Positions 43,975 to 53,254 of a stretch of 64,000 nucleotides of DNA are shown here, one piece after another. The translations under genes were made by a program, and so were the position numbers. Under the pieces are notes generated by a model. The model was given only the letters and a program-made list of their open reading frames with translations. It did not search any database and was not told the origin of the DNA. Location of the stretch: the NCBI GenBank assembly GCA_949825065.1, contig OX463862.1, positions 12,767,592 to 12,831,591 on the forward strand. The letters are read 5' to 3'. Each line of letters begins with the position of its first letter. The first letter of the stretch is position 1. This DNA comes from Odontocerum albicorne. Its lineage: Eukaryota; Arthropoda; Insecta; Trichoptera; Odontoceridae.

Positions 43975-44130
43975 TTTTCAGTTAGATTCAGGCAAAAGCC
44001 TATTTTACTGGGGACACGACAAATAAAAGACAACAGACCCAGATCCATATAAATTGAGTGTCCACTTTAAATTCCTTGTTTTAACTTTGTTGTTTTGTCT
44101 TGTTTTCCATTAAATATATATTCATACAGT
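43975..44130 (+). repeat. interspersed repeat U2
   Basis: GATTCAGGCAAAAGCCTATT, CTGGGGACACGACAAATAAA, then CCCAGATCCAT and GTGTCCA..TTTAAATT blocks, also found at 46266-46430, 57318-57470 and, inverted, 46895-46980. No coding motif recognised. Confidence 0.7.
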
Positions 44131-44242
44131 TAGTTGCTTGTCTTGCAAATAAATAATATAGCGTGTGTTAAATGTACACAAACGCCATATTGACTGCCCG
44201 CATAAAGAGATACATTAAAATGAAGTCCAAAATTATGGATGT

Positions 44243-44343
44243 CATCGTGTGACAGAGACGACGCTCTACAAAGTCGAAGTTACCCGATTATGGCCGACAG
44301 TCTCTTTCTTAAGCCCGATGTGTATTACTTGCCGCAAGGTACT
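44243..44343. mobile_element. hairpin MITE (GTACCCGGCGG family), right arm only
   Basis: GTGTGACAGAGACGACGCTC through GTATTACTTGCCGCAAGGTA. The left arm is absent. Confidence 0.8.
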
Positions 44344-44364
44344 GTTAAGTCCGGAAAGTACGAC

Positions 44365-44700
44365 TACGCTGGTATGGGCACGTACGTGCAACGGTGAGAT
44401 AGAGGGTTTATGCTAAATACGGCAACGAAATGAGAACTCCCAAATAGATGTAGAAGGACATGACGAGACTCGGACTATCCTTGAGGGTTTGTCGAGATCG
44501 AGAGAGATGGAGGGAAAAGGTTCAAGTAGTCAACCCCAAATGATTGGAATAAAGCGAGAAGGACATGACGAGACCTAAGAAAGTGGAGAAGGACATGACG
44601 AGACTCGGACTATCCCTGAGGGTTTGTCGAGATCGAGAGAGATGGCGGGAAAAGGTTCAAGTAGTCAACCCCCAAATGATTGGGATAAAGCGAGCGAAAA
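44365..44700 (+). mobile_element. LINE family 5 tail with internal duplication
   Basis: The reading LRWYGHVRATV is followed by KDMTRLGLSLRVCRDRERWR, EKVQVVNPK, occurring twice (44455-44545 and 44590-44685) with a period of about 140 bp. This is the C-terminal tail of another LINE lineage. The duplication is only in the 3' part. Confidence 0.8.
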
Positions 44701-45095
44701 AGAAAAGATATTAAAAATTAAATAAAAATAATTATTGAGAAGTATGAAGATGGAAAATGTCCGTGTTTGCATAAAACCGGTATTGATTTGGCTGGCCGGT
44801 TTATTTTACTTTCGACGGGTCACGAAACGAATATTCGCGATATACGTTTTAAAAATGCACAAACACTATGCACACCGAGACGAAAGCAGTCGGCCGGCGG
44901 GCAGTCCACGGGCAGGTATTGACTTATTGAAAGGTCACATAAAGACTGGCCCGGCCTGGCCTGTCTGGGACAAGGCAATAAACTAAAGGATACAAAAATA
45001 CTGACAACTTCACAGCAGATCTTAAACCAATGCAATACCCAGAAATAACAACTTATAATATATGTATCATATAATAATAAAAAAATTAATTGTAC
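44701..45095. other. stretch without recognised gene
   Basis: The frame at 44735-44986 (83 residues) has no motif. A G+C-richer patch at 44890-44970 also has none. Confidence 0.35.
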
Positions 45096-45099
45096 AGCG

Positions 45100-45312
45100 C
45101 TGTTTCATACATCCATACATACACCATCACGCCGTTTCCATATCGGGGTAGGCAGAGAGCGGCAGATTTTCTTAACTCGACAAATATATTTCACCTCTTT
45201 TACATCCATACACCTACGATTTCTCATTTTTTTTTACATTTTCTTCTGTCATAATATCGCACACTTGTTTCAACCAGATTTTTCATAATCTACCTCTACC
45301 ACGTCTTCATAT
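45100..45312 (-). mobile_element. LINE family 1, 3' fragment
   Basis: In plus orientation: ACACCATCACGCCGTTTCCA, TATCGGGGTAGGCAGAGAGC through TCTACCTCTACCACGTCTTC. Decayed. Confidence 0.75.
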
Positions 45313-45405
45313 TAGATTAGGTACTTCCCGACATCTGCATATTATGTTTAGAAAATCATATTAGGTAAGAAAACCACAGAAAACGAACTACAAATTAACC
45401 TTTTT
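45312..45405. repeat. U1 fragment
   Basis: TTAGGTACTTCCCGACATCT, GCATATTATGTTTAG, GGTAAGAAAACCACAGAAAA match the middle of U1. Confidence 0.6.
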
Positions 45406-45434
45406 AAATCTTCCGGTATATAAAAGTATCACAT

Positions 45435-45658
45435 ACGGTTTTGAAATAACCTATGATGTGTCCGTATAACTTGCATACAACACAAACTAGCGGGATTGTT
45501 GCCATGTGGCGATCTCTTCCAACCAACCAGAAAAGTGTTAACCAAGACTTAAGTAAAAATCAAACTGACGTCCTTTTAAAAAAAATCTGGGTTCCAACGG
45601 GAATCGTACCCGCAACCCCTGGGTTGGAAGACAGACGTCTTACCAGCTTGGCAATAGA
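45435..45658 (-). repeat. tRNA-like SINE, full length
   Basis: In plus orientation: tail AGCGGGATTGTTGCCATGTG, GCGATCTCTTCCAACCAACC, then TGGGTTCCAACGGGAATCGT, ACCCGCAACC (reversed B box) and GTCTTACCAGC (reversed A box). Confidence 0.85.
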
Positions 45659-45751
45659 TTTTATCTAGTGTATTTAATTAATTTCAAAATAAATTATTTT
45701 ACAAGACTATTTTTTATATAATACATACATATACATAATACTACCATGATC

Positions 45752-45832
45752 AAAAAGTTTTAGGACCGGCCAGATGTGTGGCGCTGTCAGTCACCCGATT
45801 GGAATTCTTTTTTTTTGTTAGGTTAATAATTA
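45752..45832 (+). mobile_element. solo 5' end of the CTACCTTGATC mariner family
   Basis: CTACCATGATCAAAAAGTTT, TAGGACCGGCC and GTGTGGCGCTGTCAGTCACC match the first 80 bp of 33302-34174. The rest of the element is gone. Confidence 0.85.
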
Positions 45833-45959
45833 GTACAATTTGAAATGACTTCAATTTAACTGATTGTGAATATGTGTTGTGTATTCTACTGTAATAGTTC
45901 TTATGTTCATTTTAATATAATAAATCCATCGTTAGTTACTTGAGAATCGTCTAATTTAG

Positions 45960-46170
45960 GCTTTAGCCAACCGAATTTCTTATTGCTCTTCCGTCGTCGG
46001 TCAAAGCGGCGATGTTCTCAAATGACGCAACAGCCGAGAGAACGAGAGAAGTCGCAGAAGAAATAATGACGATAATGGGAGATGTTAATGGCCGCTCCGC
46101 TGCCGAGCTTGCACTGGCGAGAGCCGAGAACAATGCCGCGTCTGTTGCACATCGCGGACGAAGGGGAGAA
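45960..46170 (+). CDS. exon-like open frame, unassigned
   Basis: After an AG at 45963-45964 (GGCTTTAG) the frame reads PTEFLIALPSSVKAAMFSND, ATAERTREVAEEIMTIMGDV, NGRSAAELALARAENNAASV, AHRGRRGE and then stops near 46170. It is Ala/Glu-rich, has helix-like spacing, and is richer in G+C than its surroundings. I do not recognise the family. It could be an exon of an unseen gene, a retrotransposon gag-type piece, or chance. The overlapping minus-strand frame at 45963-46262 has no better claim. Confidence 0.3.
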
Positions 46171-46179
46171 TAGGTCGTT

Positions 46180-46212
46180 ATGGGTACCTTAGTATATACT
46201 CCCAGAGCCACT
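46180..46212. repeat. 33-bp segment shared with the insert at 50083-50115
   Basis: ATGGGTACCTTAGTATATAC, TCCCAGAGCCACTG is identical in both places. Outside it the sequences differ. Confidence 0.85.
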
Positions 46213-46265
46213 GTTAAACGTAGCGTCAACAACTTACGAAATTCTCGAAACCGTCGACACAATGT

Positions 46266-46430
46266 CCTCAGTGAGATACAGGCAAAAGCCTAGTTTTCTG
46301 GGGACACGACAAATGAAAGACAACAAACCCAGATGCATTAAAATTGTGTGTCCAAATTAAATTACCCGTTGTTCTTTCGCAAATTGTGTATTTATAGATT
46401 TCTTGTGATGTATAAATAAAATTAAAATAA
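46266..46430 (+). repeat. interspersed repeat U2
   Basis: CAGTGAGATACAGGCAAAAG, GGGGACACGACAAATGAAAG and CCAAATTAAATTACC blocks. An inverted partial copy lies at 46895-46980. Confidence 0.75.
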
Positions 46431-46499
46431 ATGTCAGGGAGAGGAGCATACATATTATGAAGACGTGTCTTTATATCAAAGTATACAACTTGTATACGT

Positions 46500-46560
46500 A
46501 CATATATTACCATAACGCCATGTCCCTGTGGGGGTAGGCAGAGGACAGTGCGCCAGGATT
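46500..46560 (-). mobile_element. LINE family 1 terminal 3' block
   Basis: CCATAACGCCATGTCCCTGT, GGGGGTAGGCAGAGGACAGT is the family 3' end reversed. Only about 60 bp remains. Confidence 0.6.
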
Positions 46561-46561
46561 T

Positions 46562-47040
46562 TATGTGATAGACGATTATCCTGTTTTTTGGTCTATGAAA
46601 AGGATCGACTGTCATATCAACAGGATCCATAAATATATCATTAAAAATATAAACATTTTGCAGGTTTGTCATAAATATTTGATATCTGCTTTAAAGTACT
46701 CTTGGCAGCACTCCCAGCCCCTAGAGCCTAGAGATTAGTGAAGGGTGAGAACAGTAGGTTCAGTTTGTTCTTTACCTGAAATGTGCGCTGTCTGGCCACG
46801 TGCACCCTTTGCTTCTACACTTTCAATTAGAAAGGGATTGATTGAACATATATTTTTCTCCAAAATTGATAATTTATGAAAAATAACAAGTAAAACTCTT
46901 TCTGGAAGATCTGGGTTCGTTGCCTTTCATTTATCGTGTCCCGAGTGAACTAGGCGTTTTCCTGTATCTTACTGAGGATATATTAAATATACAGAAAGTT
47001 TTATTGTAGAAAGATATCTTTCATACTGTAAAATAAAAAT
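46562..47040. other. stretch with an inverted U2 piece
   Basis: 46895-46980 (GGGTTCGTTGCCTTTCATTT, ATCGTGTCCCGAG, CCTGTATCTTACTGAGGATA) is the reverse of the U2 start. 46690-46890 is unassigned. The minus-strand start MDPVDM at 46622-46639 recalls the MDPF start of anillin but is followed by unrelated sequence. Confidence 0.4.
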
Positions 47041-47052
47041 AATTAATAAAAA

Positions 47053-47220
47053 ATGTCCGGACAGTCGGGAGTAAATACCGATAAAAAGGCATTTACTGTC
47101 CGTAAGAAAAATCCAAACGGGAAAATAAATCACACCGACACAGAAACAATGGGCCGTGCTTTAAAACGCACGACTGCAGCTTTAAAACAAAAAAAACAAT
47201 CAAATTCACGAATGTCGTAA
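47053..47220 (+). CDS. small open frame of 55 residues, unassigned
   Basis: Starts MSGQSGVNTDKKAFTVRKKN and ends LKQKKQSNSRMS. It is Lys-rich with no recognised domain and stops 88 bp before the LINE target-site duplication. It could be a pre-existing exon or repeat fragment, but nothing ties it to the LINE. Confidence 0.25.
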   Translation: MSGQSGVNTDKKAFTVRKKNPNGKINHTDTETMGRALKRTTAALKQKKQSNSRMS

Positions 47221-47318
47221 AGTGAAAATATAGGCTAACAGCGATACGCCAACTAAAGACTTGTGATTTTAAAATGCAGGTACACGTATTTATTTTATTT
47301 ATTTAACACTTTTATTGC

Positions 47319-48228
47319 GGGAGCTTCACCAGAATTTCCTGTAAAGGTGGGGGTACATCAAGGATCGGTACTCAGTCCGCTACTGTTCATCTTAGTCATG
47401 GACTATTTAACTAACCAGGAAATGAACAGTCTCCTAAAGATCCTACTATTTGCAGACGATATCGTATTAATAAGTGAAAAACATGAAGACCTGCAAAATA
47501 GTCTGGAAAGGTGGAGAGGAATCTTGGAGGACAATGGATTGAGACTGAGCAGAAAGAAAACTGAGCATCTGTACCTACCATTCGAGAACACAAATGCTGT
47601 CACTCCCGTAATGCAAATGGATGGAGAAACATTACCAAATTGTGACTCCTTTAAGTATCTTGGGTCACTCATCCATAGTGATGGAGGATGTGCAGCAGAT
47701 GTAACACATAGAATTAGTGTGGGATGGATGAAGTTTAGATCAATGACGGGAGTTCTATGTGATCCGAAAATGCCAGTAAAGTTAAAAGGAAAAGTATACC
47801 AAACGATTGTCCGACCCGCACTCCCCTATGGTTCCGAATGCTGGACGATGTATAACTCTTACTCCAGGCAACTAGAAACTGCTGAAATGCGTATGCTAAG
47901 ATGGTCAGCTGGTGTGTCCCTAAGAGACAAAATAAAAAACTCACGCATTCGTGGAAGCCTAGGTGTTACAGACATCAACAATAAGATGGAGGAGAGGCGA
48001 TTGAGATGGTATGGGCACGTTGGACGCAGAGCACCCGATCACACTGTGAACCAGGAAATCTCCATGGATCTTCCTCGAATAACAACCAGAGGAAGACCAA
48101 ATAAGTCATGGGTGGTGCAAAAAAATAACCTGATGCAGAGTCACGGCCTGGGGGACGTAATCCGGGACAGAAGAGCATACAACCTGAGGACGAGGAGAGC
48201 TGACCCCAAAAGTCTTCGCAGACAGTGA
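47319..48228 (+). CDS. LINE reverse transcriptase, C-terminal two-thirds, open frame
   Basis: The true homologous part starts at AGASPEFPVKVGVHQGSVLS, where the upstream 18 residues are chance. Visible motifs: HQGSVLSPLLFILVMDYL (finger/palm), LLFADDIVLI with the catalytic Asp pair, LSRKKTEHLYL, KYLGSLIHSDGG, YGSECWTMY, EMRMLRWSAGVSL, RRLRWYGHVGRR and a basic tail RGRPNKSW, ending at a stop after RRQ. There are no in-frame stops or frameshifts over about 300 codons, so the insertion looks young. The endonuclease and N-terminal RT motifs are missing, so it cannot move itself. Confidence 0.9.
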
Positions 48229-48254
48229 GTTGGGATGGAGCCAGGGAGAAGAAG
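47319..48254 (+). mobile_element. 5'-truncated non-LTR retrotransposon (LINE family 2)
   Basis: Flanked by the 11-bp direct repeat ACTTTTATTGC at 47308-47318 and 48255-48265, a target-site duplication. The 5' truncation falls in the middle of the reverse transcriptase. It ends AGCCAGGGAGAAGAAG. Inserted in the 3' end of a reversed SINE, whose tail continues at 48266-48330. Confidence 0.9.
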
Positions 48255-48265
48255 ACTTTTATTGC

Positions 48266-48330
48266 AATACAATCTGGCGGGATTATTGCCAGGCGGCAAT
48301 CTCTTCCAACCAACCAGACAAAGTAAATTA
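48266..48330 (-). repeat. SINE tail interrupted by LINE family 2
   Basis: AATACAATCTGGCGGGATTA, TTGCCAGGCGGCAATCTCTT, CCAACCAACCAGAC is the reversed SINE tail. The LINE landed within its terminal repeat. Confidence 0.75.
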
Positions 48331-48835
48331 AGCAAGTTACGTGGTCGCATAAATCATTCAAATATGACTATCCATCCCCGCGAAATCCATAAACATATAC
48401 GTGAGCACATGCCCACGAACCCCACAAAGACGGACAATCACCCGAACATTATTTTTCATATAAAGTGAGATATCATCAATCAAAAGGAAAGGAAGGGATG
48501 GCGGAGAGGAAAGGAAAAGAAAAATCAGGAATGAACACGTATGTATGTACCATAAATAAAGAAATTCAATTAAGTATGGCATTTGAAGCAGACCATTAAG
48601 AATTAACTATTAATGTCGGAATTTATTACTTACATTATTATTAAAACTAAAAATATTGTTAGATATAGAAGTAGTATGGCAGACTTGCGACAGATTATGT
48701 CCGATTATAAATGGCATACGACAATGTTGCATAATATCGTCGAGGTTGTTTATTATAAATGCACATTTTTATAATAAGCAAGAAAGACTGATATGACCCG
48801 AATAAATGCTATAGAAATGAGTGCACTGACAATAA
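48331..48835. other. stretch without recognised gene
   Basis: No TIR, exon or SINE recognised. Open frames lack motifs. Confidence 0.4.
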
Positions 48836-48837
48836 TA

Positions 48838-49182
48838 CATTGATGGTGACAATTTATGACAGAATACGGAATGAAGTGATCATGAATGATTGTGAACTTA
48901 AGACTGATGTGTTGAGTAAGATGAAGAAGAGCACTCTGAGATGGCTTGGGCATGTAGAACGAATGAACGAAGAGTAAGAAAACAAATATAGTTCAAACAT
49001 GAGTGGAAGGCGTGGTAGAGGAAGGTCAAGAAAGCATGGATATTTTGAAATTAATTATATTTTAAAAGAAGGAAACGGAAAAATTTTGAGTTTATGGAAG
49101 TAGAAGATGCAAACGCTGTGTGTCGAAATAAAAGGTCAGGCCCTCTATAACTTCTGCCTACCCCGACAGGGAAATTGCGTGA
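48838..49182 (+). mobile_element. LINE family 1, 3' fragment
   Basis: The reading DRIRNEVIMNDCELKTDVLS, KMKKSTLRWLGHVERMNEE, then SGRRGRGRSRKHG and the 3' block CTACCCCGACAGGGAAATTG. One stop follows NEE and frameshifts come after. Among the better-kept tails. Confidence 0.85.
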
Positions 49183-49787
49183 TCAAGAGTGCCCACCCAT
49201 ATGATCGCGGCTTGCAAGTAGTTAGTTTACTTTTTCTTCAATTGCATATAGTATAGTAATATTGTACATTTAATATTGTATAATTTATTGTTCGTAATAA
49301 CGAACAAGATGGAAATGTCCGTCATATGTCGTTTGCGGACGGGCCACGGCGTGGTGGTTGGTCACCTTTACAGAATGGGTATCACGGTGGCTGGTCACCG
49401 GCTGCGAGTGTAGTCTGGATGATACAACTAGAGACCATGTATTTTCAGTTGTTTTTTTTATGCGACATAAATTTGATTTACTAAAAGCGATATTTTTACT
49501 GCGTCCAATGGACGTTTCCACTTAAAGATCGATTGTTAAATTTTTTAAAGTATAAATTATCTAGAATCGTCAGTTTTTCAAATTAGTTGTATTATATTGA
49601 CATATAATGACTTTAATTTGGTGACACAAACCATCCTAGTCTAGGCGGATTGTCAATTATAATAAAAATATTAAACTATTATATCTGATTATAATTTAGG
49701 ATTTTTTCCTGCGCAGCGGTAGATCGCGACGTCGCCTTTCAAAAAAGGTTAACTCGCGTGTACAAAAAGGTTGGATAGCCTGGTATA
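49183..49787. other. stretch without recognised gene; empty site
   Basis: 49480-49560 is the unoccupied relative of the site filled by the hairpin at 40336-40482. 49320-49440 has a G+C-richer patch with GGTGGTTGGTCACC and GGTGGCTGGTCACC in direct repeat. The rest is AT-rich. Confidence 0.45.
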
Positions 49788-50760
49788 CTACCTTGATCAA
49801 AAAGTTTTAGGACTTAATTCATAAAATCTAAAATACAAGTTTATTCATCAAAATCGATATGGTCCCCTTCAAAGTACTCCCCCATCGACTGCAATGCACT
49901 TACGCCAGCGCTTGATCCAATCCTCGAAACAACGCTGGTACTCAATTTCCGGAATGTCCATCAGAGCCGTTTTCGATTTTTTCATGACATCCTTTCGGGT
50001 GCTGTAACGCGTTCCGCGAAGCGGTTTTTTAAGTCGGTTGAACAGGAAAAAGTCACAGGGAGCCAGATCAGGTGAATTCGATATGGGTACCTTAGTATAT
50101 ACTCCCAGAGCCACTGAACACATTCACTGCGGTATGTATTTATAGACGAGCCAGATCAGGTGAATACGGATAGTAGTCGTGATGTTTTTGGTGAAAAACT
50201 CATGGAAATCATGTCTTTCGCGATTTCAACGCGGTCTTTTTTTGCATGAAATTGAGGTGTTTCGGCACCAGTTTTGCAGCGACACGTGTGAGGCCCAAAT
50301 CACTAACCAAAATGTCTTGAGCGGATCCATAAGCGATGTTCAAGTCCTCTGCCAGCTTTCTGATGGTCAATTTGCGGTTTTCGGCCAACATTTCTTTGAT
50401 TTTATCGATGTTTTCATCGGTTTTCGACTGCCACTGCGTTTGTCATCCTCGACCGACTCACGACCACTTCTGAAGCGTTCGTGCCACCGAAAAACACTTC
50501 TCCAACATTTCCAAGCTCTGCGGACCGTTAAATCCGTTTCTCACACAAAATATAATGCAAACTCGTTGATGCCATTTTCAAACTTGTAAAAAACCGAAAA
50601 CACGCACAAAGGTAGATGTACTCAGTAGTGTAACTTTTACAAATGTTAAGCTATGACGCTGAAATTTGGAGGGAAGTGTCAATGATAGAAAAAAGAATTC
50701 TAATCGGGTGACTGACAGCGCCACACGGTGACCGGTCTTAAATTTTTTTGATCAATGTAG
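49788..50760 (-). mobile_element. mariner-like element, internally deleted, with a further insertion
   Basis: Same TIRs as 33302-34174, with TA at 49786-49787 and 50761-50762. On the minus strand: ENRKLTIRKLAEDLNIAYGS, AQDILVSDLGLTRV, AAKLVPKHLNFMQ, the same internal deletion junction, SPDLAPCDFFLFNRLKKPL and the C-terminus IKRWRKCIAVDGG. A 70-bp insert at 50078-50147 is bracketed by an 18-bp direct repeat of mariner sequence. Non-autonomous. Confidence 0.9.
50060..50165. repeat. 18-bp direct repeat bracketing a 70-bp insert
   Basis: GAGCCAGATCAGGTGAAT occurs at 50060-50077 and 50148-50165. Only one copy exists in the sister mariner. The insert contains the 33-bp segment shared with 46180-46212. 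Confidence 0.85.
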
Positions 50761-50929
50761 TACGTATTTTTATTTTATTTTAATGTTGATACTAGAAAAA
50801 AAATACATTTTGGCCCTATCCCCTTACGTAAATGGCAAACATAAAAAATAGTACAATATATAATTATGTTATTTCTAGTTAAGGCAATAACACTGTGGAG
50901 GTTTAAATACATTGTAACTTGTTTAGTCC

Positions 50930-51083
50930 AACACCGTTTATTCCACTTTTTATAACGGTATAACCCTACCGATTTCAAGGTTTTCACCTCATCATCGTGT
51001 CTTGTTTGAGCTCCCTGATGATGAGATGAAAACCTTGAAACCAGTATGGTTATACCGTTATATAAAGTGGAATAAACAGTGTT
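50930..51083. mobile_element. foldback element (GTGGAATAAACAGTG family)
   Basis: The left arm AACACCGTTTATTCCACTTT, TTATAACGGTATAACC, CAAGGTTTTCACCTCATCAT pairs with the right arm 51016-51083. The loop is about 20 bp. A half copy with the same text is at 52460-52530. Confidence 0.85.
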
Positions 51084-51088
51084 ATATA

Positions 51089-51346
51089 TCTGTGGCGTTA
51101 TGGCAGAAGTTGATATGTCCGTTTTTTTGTCATCTTGTGTTTATTCTCCCAATTTATAGAAAATATTTCTCAGCATGTTGTGGCAAAACTCGGTGTGTCA
51201 GTCATTATCCAAACTAAAGATATATTGTGTGTAAAAACTTAAAAAATGCTTATTTGTACCGATTTTGACAGCTTATCAAAGTTAATATTGTTTCTCCTGT
51301 AAACTAAGGTAAAACGGACATATCAACTTCTGCCATAACGCCACAG
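51089..51346. mobile_element. 258-bp MITE, copy 2
   Basis: TIRs TCTGTGGCGTTATGGCAGAA on both ends, outermost A/T shared with the flanks. The same element as 7788-8043. It sits at the very end of the foldback element, and the words ATATAAAGTGGAATAAACA appear on both sides of it. Confidence 0.88.
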
Positions 51347-51359
51347 ATATATAAAGTGG

Positions 51360-51995
51360 AATAAACAATAGTATATAATTATTTTTTAAACTAAATAAAT
51401 GAACAAACAAATATTGTAAATCCATATATTGTATGCAAATTACGCATTTCGTTGGACAACATTTATTTCTGCCTTATTACAGACATGTTTGTTATTAATC
51501 TATGGAGCATACGAGTACCATACAAAATCTATGCAATACCGAAACATGGAAATAACAGATAACAAAAAAACTGAGTCAACTTCCTTTTGCGGTATCCAAA
51601 ACGCTTTAAAATCGGTTATTATCCATTATTCAAGCTCGTGACTAATGCTATTCAAAATAAAGTGAAAGATATTATTCGTGAAGTCTAACACCAGTAGACA
51701 GCGGTCAGCATTGTTCTATGGCGTGCGATTGGCTGATGGAGCGTCTAGAATTCCAGTTCAGTTATGCATTTATTTTTCTAGGCCACAGCACGGAGCCTTG
51801 AGAGACACCGTTCGGATCATTAAGACTTCATTGATCTTCATACGGAATTCTGTTTTTTTTACGGAGATTCTTCAAATGGTCGTCGATTAGCCACGGTATT
51901 ATTATGAATCACGAACGTATCGATTATCCCGTTTATGAAAAATATATTTATTACAATGACTATCGTTAATTTTTGCAGAGAAAGAAAATAAGTTG
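51360..51995. other. stretch without recognised gene
   Basis: Short frames at 51429, 51678 and 51973 have no motif. 51690-51800 is somewhat richer in G+C. No assignment. Confidence 0.4.
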
Positions 51996-51999
51996 CAGC

Positions 52000-52262
52000 G
52001 CACAAACATACGTATCATCACGCTGTCTCCCAGTCGGGGTAGGCCGAGAGGAGAGAGCGTCAGACTTTCCTATCGCAACACATATATTTCGACTCTTCTA
52101 CAACCACTTCTCTCATAAAGCTCATACGATTCATCTGACAATTTACATTTCCTTCTGTAATTAAATTTGCACTGTATATGTTTTGTTAGTTTTTCTTCGT
52201 GCATTCGTTTTACGTGCCCAAACCATCTCTATGAGTGATCTGCTTCATCTTCATCTCAATAA
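52000..52262 (-). mobile_element. LINE family 1, 3' fragment
   Basis: In plus orientation: ATCATCACGCTGTCTCCCAG, TCGGGGTAGGCCGAGAGGAG, then TTACGTGCCCAAACCATCTC and CTGCTTCATCTTCATCTCAA. Decayed. Confidence 0.75.
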
Positions 52263-52321
52263 ATTAGCATTAAGTGAATTGTACGTGAAATGTGAAGAAA
52301 AAGGCTTAAGAATAAATCTTT

Positions 52322-52459
52322 AGGGGAGCACAAAAGAAGACTAAATTCTGTTCGAACTGGTACCGATATACACGCTTCAACGGTGGGGGAGTCCCCAACC
52401 GTTGAAGCGTATATATCGGTACCAGTTCGAACAGAGTTTAGTCTTGTTTGTGTTCCCCT
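52322..52459. mobile_element. long-arm hairpin, 62-bp arms
   Basis: AGGGGAGCACAAAAGAAGAC, TAAATTCTGTTCGAACTGGT, ACCGATATACACGCTTCAAC on the left pairs almost perfectly with 52398-52459. The loop GGGGGAGTCCCC is itself self-complementary. It is followed directly by the right-arm text of the foldback family (GACGATGAGGTGAAAGCCTT through GTGGAATAAACAGTG at 52460-52530). Confidence 0.9.
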
Positions 52460-52530
52460 GACGATGAGGTGAAAGCCTTGAAACCGGTAGGGTTATACCG
52501 TTACAAAAAAGTGGAATAAACAGTGTTTGA

Positions 52531-53095
52531 TAAAAATAAATTACAATGTCTTTAAAACTCCGCAACGTTAATGCCTTAACTATAAACAACAAGAGTGAAA
52601 ATTATTTACAATTTTCAGATCGTATCAAGTTTTCTAATGAAAGCATTAACCAGCCAATTAACATTTTGTTATCTGCAGTTCTTACTTGTTCACAGGGGAA
52701 GAATTTGTTAGCTATGAACACAAACGTTGAAGACAAATGCTACGCCCGCATGGACAGTAGATTTTTCTGGCGGAGCTCGTTAATGGCATTAGCGGTAAAT
52801 GTAATTTAAGTCGATTCCGCGTAAACAGAGGATTTCCGTTTACATTACATTACATACAGAAACACACACGCCGCTTGTACTCGTTACCATGCAGAGTTTC
52901 CTAATATGTGGAACAGACGTGAGAACCACTAATTCGCGATGGTCATATTACAATACATTTCAAACTAATAAAATTATGAAAGATTGAAAAGTCTTTAATG
53001 TGGTGGACGTGACAGGATAGAATGAAGTGGAGATCTGTTGTCTAACTACTCAAATAAGGACGTGGCGTGATGGCGGTGATGATGATGATAACACT
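52531..53095. other. stretch without recognised gene
   Basis: The 87-residue frame at 52546-52809 starts MSLKLRNVNALTINNKSENY. It has no recognisable domain and ordinary AT-rich composition. I would not call it a gene on this evidence. Confidence 0.35.
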
Positions 53096-53096
53096 T

Positions 53097-53178
53097 CCGT
53101 TGAATACAAGATAACCTGTCGGGCTTATCTCCATGTGAAAATATCTTTCAAACAAACCAGAAATATATTGAAAATTCT
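53097..53178 (-). repeat. SINE tail
   Basis: AACCTGTCGGGCTTATCTCC, ATGTGAAAATATCTTTCAAA, CAAACCAGAAATAT is a reversed SINE tail. Confidence 0.6.
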
Positions 53179-53254
53179 GTACGTGAAATCCTAATTGAAA
53201 CCTTCTTTTTGAGTGCCATCGGTAAATCGAATTTGAAACTTCCAAGTTCCTTTC

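Noticed and set aside
45963..46262. 99-residue minus-strand frame with LGVYTKVP, resembling the GVYTKV end of trypsin-like proteases
   Set aside because: Only about eight residues match, and they fall in the 33-bp segment duplicated at 50083-50115. No catalytic triad or other protease sequence is present.
46268..46672. Possible anillin first exon starting MDPVDM
   Set aside because: Only the first three residues recall the MDPF start, and the frame continues into a U2 repeat and unrelated text.
47263..47318. First 18 residues of the LINE family 2 open frame
   Set aside because: They lie outside the target-site duplication and are host sequence that happens to be in frame.
52546..52809. 87-residue frame as a host gene
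   Set aside because: No recognisable domain, AT-driven composition, no splice or regulatory context.
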